Assembly: GCF_937936315.1 (NCBI RefSeq)
Contig: NZ_CALGWU010000056.1
Location: 1-64,000, forward strand
Direction: 5' to 3'
Length of the DNA stretch: 64,000 nucleotides
Origin: an uncultured Capnocytophaga sp.
Lineage (GTDB): Bacteria; Bacteroidota; Bacteroidia; Flavobacteriales; Flavobacteriaceae
This document shows positions 34,705 to 43,623 of the stretch, in pieces. Each line of letters begins with the position of its first letter. Within the stretch, counting starts at the first letter, position 1. Made by a program: the position numbers and the translations under genes. The notes under the pieces were generated by a model. The model made no database searches and had not been told where the DNA came from. It saw nothing but the letters and a program-made list of their open reading frames with translations.

Positions 34705-35495
34705 TGAAAGTAGCATTGGTATCTCTCAACCAAAGTTGGGAAAATAAAAACGAAAATAAACAAAAGGTTGAAAAAACATTAGCTCTTATTACTGAACATT
34801 GCTCCGATACCAATTTGGTTGTATATCCCGAAATGACACTCACAGGTTTTACAATGGAAAGCCAAAAAATTAAAGAAAATGAACTTTCGTCAGAAACGAT
34901 CACTTTCTTTAAAGAACAAGCTAAAAAACATAAGCTATCTATAGCTTTCGGAGTCGTATTATCAAAAGAAGATAAGGCTACTAACAACTTGGCTGTGGTA
35001 AACGAACAAGGTCAATTACTAACCTCCTATGCTAAAATACACCCTTTTTCGTATGCCAATGAAAATGACTATTACCAAGCTGGAGAAGAACTTAAAAAGG
35101 TAACTATCGCAGGAGCTACTATAGGCCTAACAATTTGTTACGACTTACGCTTTCCAGAACTTTATCAAGCCTATTCTAAAGATTGCTCAGTGATAATAAA
35201 TATAGCCAATTGGCCCGAACGTAGAATAACCCATTGGCAAACTCTCAACAAAGCAAGAGCTATAGAAAATCAGGTGTTTATGATCGCTGTCAACCGTATA
35301 GGAACTGATGGTAATGGATTACTATATATTCCCTCTTCACTCATCGTCTCCCCTTATGGCGAAGTGATAAAAGGAACCCCTCTCTCTGAAGAGGTAACCC
35401 TATATGAACTTAATCTTGAGGAAGTAACTCAATATAGAACAGATTTCCCAGTGAAAAACGATAGAAAAACAACACTGTACAAAAATATATTATGA
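34704..35495 (+). CDS. Nitrilase-superfamily amidase
   Basis: Protein of 263 residues with the Glu-Lys-Cys triad E43 (YPEMTLTGF), K111 (AKIHPF) and C145 (TICYDLRFPE). The closest type by eye is omega-amidase/YafV. It cleaves or forms carbon-nitrogen bonds of amides. Sharing one base with the aminotransferase gene and four with the SDR gene, it should act on the same glycan precursor, for example in trimming or transferring an acyl amide, or in clearing a keto-amide by-product. No signal peptide, so cytoplasmic. Confidence 0.8.
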   Translation: MKVALVSLNQSWENKNENKQKVEKTLALITEHCSDTNLVVYPEMTLTGFTMESQKIKENELSSETITFFKEQAKKHKLSIAFGVVLSKEDKATNNLAVVNEQGQLLTSYAKIHPFSYANENDYYQAGEELKKVTIAGATIGLTICYDLRFPELYQAYSKDCSVIINIANWPERRITHWQTLNKARAIENQVFMIAVNRIGTDGNGLLYIPSSLIVSPYGEVIKGTPLSEEVTLYELNLEEVTQYRTDFPVKNDRKTTLYKNIL

Positions 35496-36259
35496 GCGAC
35501 TTAGTAAAAGACAAAATAGTAGTAGTTACTGGCGGTGCTGGTCTATTAGGCAAAACATTTTGCCAAGAGATTGCCAATAATGGAGGTGTTGCTGTAGTAG
35601 CAGAATATGATATTGCCATAGCCCAAAAACTATGTACTTCATTACAAAATGATAACATAGTGCCTGCACAAATCAATATTACTGATAAAGATTCCATTAT
35701 AGCCCTTATCAATAATATTTCCCAAAAATATGGCAAAATAGACGCCTTAGTCAATAGTGCCTACCCTCGCAACAAAAACTATGGTAAGCACTTTTTCGAG
35801 GTAACTTATGATGACTTTTGTGAAAATATAGGAATGAACTTAGGTGGCTATTTCCTTACTTCACAATTCTTTGCTAAGTATTTTTATGAGCAAGGATATG
35901 GTAATATCATTAATCTAGCATCCATCTACGGCGTAATCGCTCCACGATTTGAAATCTATGATAATACCCCAATGACAATGCCTGTAGAGTATGCCGCTAT
36001 CAAATCAGGTTTAATACACCTTACAAAATATATGGCTAAGTACTTTAAAGGGAAAAATATTAGAGTAAATACTATTTCTTTAGGAGGCATAGAGGATAAA
36101 CAACCTGAGCCTTTCTTAAAAGCGTATAAAGAATTTTGCTTAAACAAAGGAATGCTCAACCCTAATGACATTGCAGGTACTCTCATATACTTGCTCTCCG
36201 ATTTATCCAAGTTCGTAAACGGACAAAATATAGTCGTAGACGATGGATTTACATTGTAG
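35492..36259 (+). CDS. PtmA-like short-chain dehydrogenase
   Basis: Protein of 255 residues, classical SDR. Cofactor motif TGGAGLLG at 14-21, NSAYPRN in place of NNAG, catalytic Ser in NLASIYG, Tyr and Lys in VEYAAIKSG. SDRs of this type (PtmA) accompany legionaminate genes in Campylobacter, where their step is not settled. The YPRN insertion after the NSA motif is typical of that group. Confidence 0.8.
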   Translation: MSDLVKDKIVVVTGGAGLLGKTFCQEIANNGGVAVVAEYDIAIAQKLCTSLQNDNIVPAQINITDKDSIIALINNISQKYGKIDALVNSAYPRNKNYGKHFFEVTYDDFCENIGMNLGGYFLTSQFFAKYFYEQGYGNIINLASIYGVIAPRFEIYDNTPMTMPVEYAAIKSGLIHLTKYMAKYFKGKNIRVNTISLGGIEDKQPEPFLKAYKEFCLNKGMLNPNDIAGTLIYLLSDLSKFVNGQNIVVDDGFTL

Positions 36260-36272
36260 AAAATAATAAATA

Positions 36273-37247
36273 ATGAAAAAAAATATAGGAATTATAGGTG
36301 TCGGTCAATTAGGAAGTAGACACCTACAAGGAGCAAAAACAGCTCAGCTAAATCTAAAAATTGATGTAGTAGATAGCAGTCTAGAGTCTTTAGAAAAAGC
36401 TAAACAATACTACAACGAAATACCTGAAAATAACTTTTCTAAAGAAGTTCATTATCTTAACTCTATACAAGAAATGAATGATGATTTAGACTTAGTGATT
36501 GTCGCTACAAGCGCAGCGGTACGCCTATCTGTCATAAAAGAACTCATCACAACAAAAAACGTAAAAAACCTTATATTAGAAAAAGTTCTTTTCCAAACAG
36601 AAGATGAGTATTTTCAAGCTCAAAAAATTTTCCAAGAACACAATATCAATACTTGGGTCAATTGCCCCCGTAGAATGTTCCCTTTTTATGACGAAATTAA
36701 AAATCTAATCGCACAAGATACCGTCATCTTTAATGTCTCAGGAAGTGACTGGGGGCTGGCTTGTAACAGCATTCACTTTATAGATTGCTTCTCATTCATC
36801 ACTAATCAGAAAGAAATAACTATAAACACAAATGCCCTTGACAAAACAGTTTATGAAAGCAAACGAAAAGGCTATTATGAATTTACAGGTACTTTGTTAG
36901 CTACTACACAAAGAGGAGATACCCTAATTATCAACTCTTCTAAAAATTCTCAAATAGCCCCTTTGTTAACCATCACAACAAAAAACAAAACAATTGTCGT
37001 TGATGAAACAAGAGCTTTCTACTCATTATCCACTGACCAAGAGTTTAAAACAAAAAAAGTCAATCTTTATTATCAAAGCCAACTTACAGGAACATTAATC
37101 GAAGATGTTTTACTAAAAAAAGAAGTAAAACTTACCCCCTTTAATGAATCTATGAATTTGCATTTACCCTTTATCAAATCATTATTAGATTTCTATAACA
37201 AAGAAATTCTAAAAAATGTAAATAACAAAATTTGTCCAATTACTTAA
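36273..37247 (+). CDS. Gfo/Idh/MocA oxidoreductase 2
   Basis: Protein of 324 residues. Rossmann start IGIIGVGQLGSRHLQG, then LVIVATSAAVR and LILEKVLFQTED, where EK of the EKP motif is kept but Pro is Val. NCPRRMFPFYDEI lies where the substrate loop is expected. It is 13 bases after the SDR gene and 10 before a third family member. Substrate unknown; the order suggests a keto or deoxy step on the nonulosonate or a partner sugar. Confidence 0.75.
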   Translation: MKKNIGIIGVGQLGSRHLQGAKTAQLNLKIDVVDSSLESLEKAKQYYNEIPENNFSKEVHYLNSIQEMNDDLDLVIVATSAAVRLSVIKELITTKNVKNLILEKVLFQTEDEYFQAQKIFQEHNINTWVNCPRRMFPFYDEIKNLIAQDTVIFNVSGSDWGLACNSIHFIDCFSFITNQKEITINTNALDKTVYESKRKGYYEFTGTLLATTQRGDTLIINSSKNSQIAPLLTITTKNKTIVVDETRAFYSLSTDQEFKTKKVNLYYQSQLTGTLIEDVLLKKEVKLTPFNESMNLHLPFIKSLLDFYNKEILKNVNNKICPIT

Positions 37248-37257
37248 AAAAAACATT

Positions 37258-38211
37258 ATGAGTAAAGTTTGGTTAGTAGGTCTAGGAACAATCGCTTTAG
37301 ATTACGCAAAAGTACTCAAAGCATTAAATGTCGATTATGTAGCTATAGGAAGAGGTAGCCATAACGCAAAAATTTTTGAAGAAGAAACAGGACATCCCGC
37401 TATAATAGGGGGTGTAGAAGCCTATATAGCAACTAATCCCGAAAAACCTTCTCACGTAATTATTGATGTAAATATTGAAGCTTTAGCCCAAACAACTAAA
37501 ACCCTTCTTAATTTCGGTATTAAACACATCCTCTTAGAAAAACCCGGTATATGCCACCCTAACGAAATACAAACATTAGAACAACTAGCTTCACAAAAAA
37601 AAGCAAAGGTCTGGATGGCTTATAACCGCCGATTTTATGCCTCTACCCTCAAAGCTCAAGAAATTATTCAAGCCGATGGAGGCGTATCATCCTTCTTGTT
37701 CGAATTTACCGAATGGAGCCATATTTTGAAAAAAATGTACGAAGAAACCCTCGCTACTAAATACTTCTACTTTTTCCTCGGTAACTCTACCCATGTCGCC
37801 GATTTAGCCTTTTTCTTAGGCGGAAAACCAAAAGAATTAGCTACATTCCAAAAAGGCGGACTAGATTGGCACCCCACAGCAAGTGTTTTCTCCGGCGCAG
37901 GAATTACTGATAAAAACGCCCTCTTTTCTTATCACGCCAATTGGGAAGCCCCTGGCAGATGGAGTGTCGAAATCTTAACCCCTAAACACCGATTGTACTT
38001 TAAACCTATGGAAACCCTACAAATTCAAGAAATAGGTTCTGTAGCCGTAAACCCCGTACAAATAGACGATACCCTAGATAAAGAATTTAAACCAGGCCTT
38101 TATCTACAAGTGAAATCATTCCTCGATGGAAAAACAGAAAAATTCTGTTCCCTACAAGAACAAAAAGAAATGATTGAAAAAGTATATTTGAAAATCTGTA
38201 GGTATATTTAA
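37258..38211 (+). CDS. Gfo/Idh/MocA oxidoreductase 3
   Basis: Protein of 317 residues. VWLVGLGTIALDYAKVL at the start and the full EKPG motif (LLEKPGICHP), followed by WMAYNRRFYAST. Its catalytic lysine is intact, unlike the copy at 32427. STHVADLAFFLGG matches the D/H-containing helix of the family. Three divergent members in one operon imply separate substrates or a division into catalytic and non-catalytic subunits. Confidence 0.78.
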   Translation: MSKVWLVGLGTIALDYAKVLKALNVDYVAIGRGSHNAKIFEEETGHPAIIGGVEAYIATNPEKPSHVIIDVNIEALAQTTKTLLNFGIKHILLEKPGICHPNEIQTLEQLASQKKAKVWMAYNRRFYASTLKAQEIIQADGGVSSFLFEFTEWSHILKKMYEETLATKYFYFFLGNSTHVADLAFFLGGKPKELATFQKGGLDWHPTASVFSGAGITDKNALFSYHANWEAPGRWSVEILTPKHRLYFKPMETLQIQEIGSVAVNPVQIDDTLDKEFKPGLYLQVKSFLDGKTEKFCSLQEQKEMIEKVYLKICRYI

Positions 38212-38213
38212 AA

Positions 38214-39680
38214 ATGAAAAATTTATGCTTTTTTAGCCGTTCAGAACTCACCTACCTATATGGAAGCCTTCATAAGTATTTGAAAAATAAATACAACCTC
38301 ATCCATATAGCCTATGATAATGAAGATGCTAAACTATTAAAAGAATCTTTTGGAATCGAACACCCCATTATCTTTAAAAAAGAAATGGAAAAAATAGCCC
38401 ATGAAGATATCTCTAAAATTACTTTAGAAGAAATAGATAATTTTATTTTACAAAATACTGATGGAAACTTTAATGCTAATGGCGCATTAGCAGCAAATAG
38501 AACGAGTCAATTTCTCTCTTATGAACAAAATATAACTCTTTTAAAAACATACTATCTAGTTTGGAATTCTATTTTCTCTCAAAATAAAATAGATTGTTTT
38601 ATACATGAACCTGTAGCATTATTGATGACACAAATCGCCCATTGCTTCTGTAAAAAAGTAAAAGCAATCTATGCAACTCATATAAGACTCATAGGTGAAA
38701 ATAAAAACTCCTTCGACTTTTCAATAGTCGATGGCGCTATGGGTACCCCATTTTCATTAGAAAAAGAATACCACTCAATTACAAAAAAAGATATCGACGA
38801 AAATAAAGATAGAATAGATAACTTTATTAAAAATATACGTCAGGATAACGCCTCTTTCTTCTCAAAAATGAAAGTAAATGGCGGTATATCTCTTAAACAA
38901 TATCTTTTCTTGAAATTCAAATTGTATTGCATAAAAGCTAAAAGATTCATCCTACCAAAATCTTTTGACCCTATCGTCGATAACGTTGATATGTTTATAT
39001 ATAAAGATAATTTATTACAAAAAAGAGTTCAAAACTTAAAAAAATATAAACAAATTACTTTTGATGATTTAGATACATCAAAAGAATATTACTATTATCC
39101 TATACATATAGAACCTGAGGCCGTTGTTATTTATTGGGGAAATAATAAATACTCTCACCAAATCAAACTCATCGAAAATATCGCAGCTCAACTGCCCCCC
39201 AATCAATTCCTATATGTAAAAGAACACCCCCTGTTCTTTGGTTATAGAGACGTACAAGATTATATCCGATTAAAAGCAATCCCTAACATCAAACTCTTAA
39301 AAACAAATACATCAGGAAAAGAAATTATCCATTATAGTAAAGGAGTAATAACCATCAATGGTACCAGCGGATTTGAAGCTCTAATGCTCAACAAACAAGT
39401 CATAACATTCGGGAATAGCTTCTATAAAATCTCTAAAAGAGTTTATTTCTTAGACAACGTATTTGAATTAAAAGAACTTCTTTATTCTTTGAAAGAGGTA
39501 TCCTATGAAGATGATGACGAATTATATCATTTCACCTTAGCTTATCTTAAAAATCTATTACCAGGATTTACTGATTTCTATAGTAATATGCACCAAAAAC
39601 TACATATCAATTTAGATGAAAATGCTAAAACTGTAGCTGATTCTCTCGATAAATGGATCACTTTTATTACAAATGAGTAA
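38214..39680 (+). CDS. Capsule-type glycosyltransferase, candidate nonulosonate transferase
   Basis: Protein of 488 residues without membrane segments. The C-terminal half carries FLYVKEHPLFFGYRD and TINGTSGFEALMLNKQVITFGNSFY, the two blocks seen in KpsC/KpsS-like (Capsule_synth) enzymes that use CMP-Kdo. The N-terminal half (LCFFSRSELTYLYGSL, EPVALLMTQIAHCFCKKVKAIY) looks like the acceptor domain. CMP-Kdo and CMP-legionaminate are both CMP-linked ulosonic acids, so this is the best candidate for the legionaminate-type transferase. That is inference. It overlaps wzx2 by eight bases. Confidence 0.65.
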   Translation: MKNLCFFSRSELTYLYGSLHKYLKNKYNLIHIAYDNEDAKLLKESFGIEHPIIFKKEMEKIAHEDISKITLEEIDNFILQNTDGNFNANGALAANRTSQFLSYEQNITLLKTYYLVWNSIFSQNKIDCFIHEPVALLMTQIAHCFCKKVKAIYATHIRLIGENKNSFDFSIVDGAMGTPFSLEKEYHSITKKDIDENKDRIDNFIKNIRQDNASFFSKMKVNGGISLKQYLFLKFKLYCIKAKRFILPKSFDPIVDNVDMFIYKDNLLQKRVQNLKKYKQITFDDLDTSKEYYYYPIHIEPEAVVIYWGNNKYSHQIKLIENIAAQLPPNQFLYVKEHPLFFGYRDVQDYIRLKAIPNIKLLKTNTSGKEIIHYSKGVITINGTSGFEALMLNKQVITFGNSFYKISKRVYFLDNVFELKELLYSLKEVSYEDDDELYHFTLAYLKNLLPGFTDFYSNMHQKLHINLDENAKTVADSLDKWITFITNE

Positions 39681-40902
39681 ATTTCTAAGTTTCTTTAAAA
39701 GAGCTTCTTTTTCATTCGTGCTCATAAATGTCTTTACCGCAGCCTTAGGATTCGTGCGTTCATTCGCTTTTATGAAATTCTTAGGTTTTGAAGAATTAGG
39801 ACTGATAACAATGGTCAATACTACCGCCTCATTACTGTCCCTTTTTCAAATAGGACTTATCAATGGAGGATACCGAATCATAGCATTAGGTCATGAAAAA
39901 GCTATTGAAAAAACAAATAATAATATACTTAGTTTCCTAATCATCGTATCAGGAGGTGTGTTTGTAATCACTGCAATCCTAATCCTTTTGAATGTAATAA
40001 AAGACTATACCACAGCATTTATAAGCATAAGTATTGGCGTACTTTTGTTATTTAATAATTGGTTTACCAACCGCCTCATTGGTAGTGGAAAACTACAAAA
40101 ACTAAACTATGCCAACTCTCTAAGTGCTATAATATCTTTCCTTTGTCTAGCTTTGGTGTATTACTATGGTTTTCTAGGAGCTTTGATATGTTTGTTCACT
40201 CAGCCTCTATTGTTTATGATGTTATCAATAGATAAAACTTTTAAATTTACTAAATTTGAAATACAAATAAGTCATTTGAAATATATATTGAGGTTTGGTT
40301 TTATCCCTTTTATCGCAGGTATTTTTTCTTTGCTATATTCGCAAATAGAACGGTGGAGCATTTCCTTCATATTAGGAAATGAAGAATTAGGAAAAATGTA
40401 TCTCTTTTTTATAATAATAACCCTTTGGATTCTAATCCCTAACTCTATCGGTAATATATTTTTCCCAAAAGCCATAAAATATTATGACGTAGGCGATAAA
40501 ACAAATTTTAATAAAACAATCTATAACAATATCAAAATTATAGTAGCGTACAACATTATAGGATCTTTATTGCTATTTACTTTACTAACACCTTTAGTAG
40601 GGCTATTTTTCCCTAACCATTTACCCTATGTATATTTAGTGTTTCTATCTGTAATAGGATTGTTCTTTAGAACATTAGTAGATCCTTTCTATTTGTTCTT
40701 TAATAGTATTGTAAAACTAAATTATATCTTTTGGTCAGAACTAATCTCTCTGTCCCTTTATTGCATTAGCTTGTTATTGTTCTATATTGGAAACTATATT
40801 TGTCTAGAAACATTTATAATCTGTTTCAATATTTATTATTTTTCAAGGTGTTTAATCTCTCTGTTTTTTTACTTTAAGATTAGAAAAGCTTATATTTACT
40901 AG
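39673..40902 (+). CDS. Wzx-type flippase 2
   Basis: Protein of 409 residues with about 12 membrane helices, MVF/Wzx type (SFVLINVFTAALGFVRSF, KFLGFEELGLITMVNT). It would export the glycan made by the second half of the locus. It is clearly different in sequence from the flippase at 11224. No Wzy-like multi-helix protein accompanies it, so the exported glycan may not be polymerised. Confidence 0.83.
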   Translation: MSKFLSFFKRASFSFVLINVFTAALGFVRSFAFMKFLGFEELGLITMVNTTASLLSLFQIGLINGGYRIIALGHEKAIEKTNNNILSFLIIVSGGVFVITAILILLNVIKDYTTAFISISIGVLLLFNNWFTNRLIGSGKLQKLNYANSLSAIISFLCLALVYYYGFLGALICLFTQPLLFMMLSIDKTFKFTKFEIQISHLKYILRFGFIPFIAGIFSLLYSQIERWSISFILGNEELGKMYLFFIIITLWILIPNSIGNIFFPKAIKYYDVGDKTNFNKTIYNNIKIIVAYNIIGSLLLFTLLTPLVGLFFPNHLPYVYLVFLSVIGLFFRTLVDPFYLFFNSIVKLNYIFWSELISLSLYCISLLLFYIGNYICLETFIICFNIYYFSRCLISLFFYFKIRKAYIY

Positions 40903-40904
40903 TA

Positions 40905-41510
40905 ATGATAAAAACTCTTTTAAGATATTCAACCGCATTAAAATTGCGATTTATAACCTTATTGTATAAATATAGATTTAAATTTTTTGGCAAAAAATCA
41001 TATCTACACTCTCCTCTAAAAATTGATGGAATTGAAAATATAGAGATCGGAAGTGGGGTTTCTATAGCGTATAAAACTTGGTTAGCTGCTATGCCTCTCA
41101 CTGGAGAAAAAAGCAAACTTGTCATTGAAGATGGTGTACATATAGGAAATTTTAATCACATTTATGCTACCCAATCCATTATTATTAGGAAAGATGTACT
41201 AACTGCTGATAAAGTCTATATCTCCGACAACTTGCACGGCTATGAAGATATCAACACTCCTATTATAAAGCAACCTATTGTACAAAAAAAAGAAGTAGAA
41301 ATAGGGGAAGGCAGTTGGTTAGGAGAAAATGTTTGTATAATAGGAGCTTCTATAGGTAAACATTGTGTTGTAGGAGCTAATTCAGTAGTAACCAAAGATT
41401 TTCCCGATTATTGCGTAATCGTAGGAGCTCCTGCCAAAATAATAAAGCGCTATTGCTTTGAACAACAAAAATGGAGAAAAACAGATAACAACGGTAATTT
41501 TATAGACTAA
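40905..41510 (+). CDS. Hexapeptide-repeat O-acetyltransferase
   Basis: Protein of 201 residues with a left-handed beta-helix: IEDGVHIGNFNHIYATQSI, VLTADKVYISDN, IGEGSWLGENVCIIGASIGKH split over repeats, ending VVGANSVVTKDFPDYCVIVGAPAKIIK, the standard end of the maltose/serine acetyltransferase group. It should acetylate a sugar hydroxyl from acetyl-CoA. It shares one base with the epimerase gene. Confidence 0.85.
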   Translation: MIKTLLRYSTALKLRFITLLYKYRFKFFGKKSYLHSPLKIDGIENIEIGSGVSIAYKTWLAAMPLTGEKSKLVIEDGVHIGNFNHIYATQSIIIRKDVLTADKVYISDNLHGYEDINTPIIKQPIVQKKEVEIGEGSWLGENVCIIGASIGKHCVVGANSVVTKDFPDYCVIVGAPAKIIKRYCFEQQKWRKTDNNGNFID

Positions 41511-42652
41511 TGGAAAAAATACTTATTACAGGAGGTGCTGGCTTTATAGGATCTAACCTGGCTTTAGCCCTCCTCAAAAAAGGACACCAAGTAACAGTAC
41601 TCGATAACCTATCAGAACAAATTCACGGCAAAAACCCTGAAAAAACATCTCCTTTATACCTCAGTATTAAGGATAAAGTGCAGTTTATTAAAGGTACAGT
41701 AGCTTGTCGTGAAACTTTGCAAAAAGCTATTGCTAATAACACTGTTATCGTACATTTAGCTGCCGAAACAGGTACAGGGCAATCAATGTATGAAATACAA
41801 CATTATACTGATGTCAATATAGGAGCTACAGCTTTGTTATTGGATATTCTTACCAATGAGAAACATTCGGTAAAAAAAGTAGTAGTAGCATCCTCTCGTG
41901 CTATTTATGGAGAAGGTAAGTACTACAACAAAACTAAAAATACCTTTGTTTATCCTCTACAACGTACTGATGAGGATATGCAAAAAGGTGATTTTGAAGT
42001 AAAAGACCCTCAAAATCATTCTGATGTCCTTGAATTAGTCGCTACTACCGAAGATGCTATCATTCACCCTACCTCGGTATATGGCATCACCAAACAAGTA
42101 CAAGAACAATTGGTAATGACAGTCTGTCCTACTATAGGTATTGCAGGGGTGGCTTTCCGTTACCAAAATGTATATGGACCAGGTCAATCACTTAAAAATC
42201 CTTATACAGGCATCCTTTCCATTTTTTCTACCCAAATAAAAAATGGCAATGGCATCAATATTTTTGAAGATGGAAAAGAAACACGCGATTTCGTATTTAT
42301 CAGCGATGTAGTAGATGCTACCGTTTTGGGTATAGAAAAAGAAACTGCTAACAACCAAGTATTCAATGTGGGAACAGGAGTAGCTACTGATGTAATCACT
42401 GTAGCTACGGAGCTTTCAAACAATTATGGCATTCAAGTACCCATTACTATATCGGGCAACTATCGCTTAGGAGATATCCGCCATAATTACGCCGACATCA
42501 CTAAAGCAAAACAATTGTTAGGATTTGAACCTAAAATATCTTTTAAAGAAGGCCTAAAACAGTTTACCAATTGGGTAAACACTCAAGAAATAGAAGAAGA
42601 TAAATACCAACAGTCTATAGACGAAATGAAAGCCAAAGGATTGTATAAATAG
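41510..42652 (+). CDS. NAD-dependent epimerase (dTDP-L-rhamnose 4-epimerase-like)
   Basis: Protein of 380 residues, extended SDR, longer than usual. GGAGFIGSN at 8-16, ASSRAIYGEG, then an insertion of about 45 residues before the catalytic YGITK (HPTSVYGITKQ). The insertion is a feature of the dTDP-L-rhamnose 4-epimerase (WbiB/Tll) group. No rfbA, B or D lies in the window, so a dTDP-rhamnose supply would have to come from elsewhere. Other nucleotide sugars are possible. Confidence 0.75.
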   Translation: MEKILITGGAGFIGSNLALALLKKGHQVTVLDNLSEQIHGKNPEKTSPLYLSIKDKVQFIKGTVACRETLQKAIANNTVIVHLAAETGTGQSMYEIQHYTDVNIGATALLLDILTNEKHSVKKVVVASSRAIYGEGKYYNKTKNTFVYPLQRTDEDMQKGDFEVKDPQNHSDVLELVATTEDAIIHPTSVYGITKQVQEQLVMTVCPTIGIAGVAFRYQNVYGPGQSLKNPYTGILSIFSTQIKNGNGINIFEDGKETRDFVFISDVVDATVLGIEKETANNQVFNVGTGVATDVITVATELSNNYGIQVPITISGNYRLGDIRHNYADITKAKQLLGFEPKISFKEGLKQFTNWVNTQEIEEDKYQQSIDEMKAKGLYK

Positions 42653-42654
42653 GT

Positions 42655-43614
42655 ATGGAAAAAAGAAAAATAATATTTATCGCACCTGTGTTTTATGATT
42701 ATCATAAAATAATCACAGAAAAACTAAAGGAATTGTTCGGTGAAACATTTTTTTTCCCCGAACGAAAAGCTAATTGGCTCTTTACCCTCCTAAACAACAT
42801 ACACCCTAAACTGATTAATCTATATCAACAATTCCTTTTCTTCTTTATATGGCAAAAAATTAAAAAAGAAGAAAATATTACAGATCTATTTGTCATTAGA
42901 GGATATAAAATGCCAGTTTCTTTTATCAAAAAATTAAAAAAGAAATTCCCTAATATACAAACTAAAATGTACCAGTGGGATTCTCTGAAAAAAAATCCTT
43001 ATGAATATTTAATCCCTCATTTTGATAAATCATACACTTTTGATTATCAAGATTTCGAACAAAGAAATGATATGAATTTCCTGCAATTATTCTATACTGA
43101 GGATATCAAAAAAATAAAAAACTCTAAGGAACCTATCCAATACAATTTTTTCCTGCTCAACTCTTTTTCAATGGAACGATATGAAGGTACAGCAAAAGTT
43201 CTAGATTATTGCAAAAAAAATAACTTAACTATAAAACACTTTTGCTACATCCCTTTCCGTACTTTTTTTAAGTATAAATATTTATTGCGCATCCCTTTAG
43301 ATAAATCCCTACTGTCATTTGCCCCTATGAGCCGTCAAGAATATATAGACTCCCTATCCAAATGTGATATAGTAGTAGATATCAATCACTCTACCCAAAC
43401 TGGATTATCTATGAGAGTTACTGAAACTTATGGAGCTGGTAAAAAAATATTAACAACTAATAAATCTATACAAAAAGACCCCCTATACAATAAAACTTGG
43501 GCACAAATTTTTGACGTAAATAACATAGAATTATTACCTTTCGAAAAACAAGAAAAAAATTCTCTCACAGATCAATTATATATAGACAATTGGCTAAAAA
43601 CTATTTTAGAATAA
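42655..43614 (+). CDS. Putative CgeB-like glycosyltransferase
   Basis: Protein of 319 residues. IIFIAPVFYDYHK start, LFVIRGYKMPVSFIKKL and YQWDSLKKNP in the first half, then SLSKCDIVVDINHSTQTGLSMRVTETYGAGKKILTTN, the nucleotide-sugar block of CgeB-related LPS biosynthesis proteins. No GT-A metal motif. Two bases after the epimerase and nine before the GT4 gene. Donor unknown. Confidence 0.65.
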   Translation: MEKRKIIFIAPVFYDYHKIITEKLKELFGETFFFPERKANWLFTLLNNIHPKLINLYQQFLFFFIWQKIKKEENITDLFVIRGYKMPVSFIKKLKKKFPNIQTKMYQWDSLKKNPYEYLIPHFDKSYTFDYQDFEQRNDMNFLQLFYTEDIKKIKNSKEPIQYNFFLLNSFSMERYEGTAKVLDYCKKNNLTIKHFCYIPFRTFFKYKYLLRIPLDKSLLSFAPMSRQEYIDSLSKCDIVVDINHSTQTGLSMRVTETYGAGKKILTTNKSIQKDPLYNKTWAQIFDVNNIELLPFEKQEKNSLTDQLYIDNWLKTILE

Positions 43615-43623
43615 TATAGAAAA

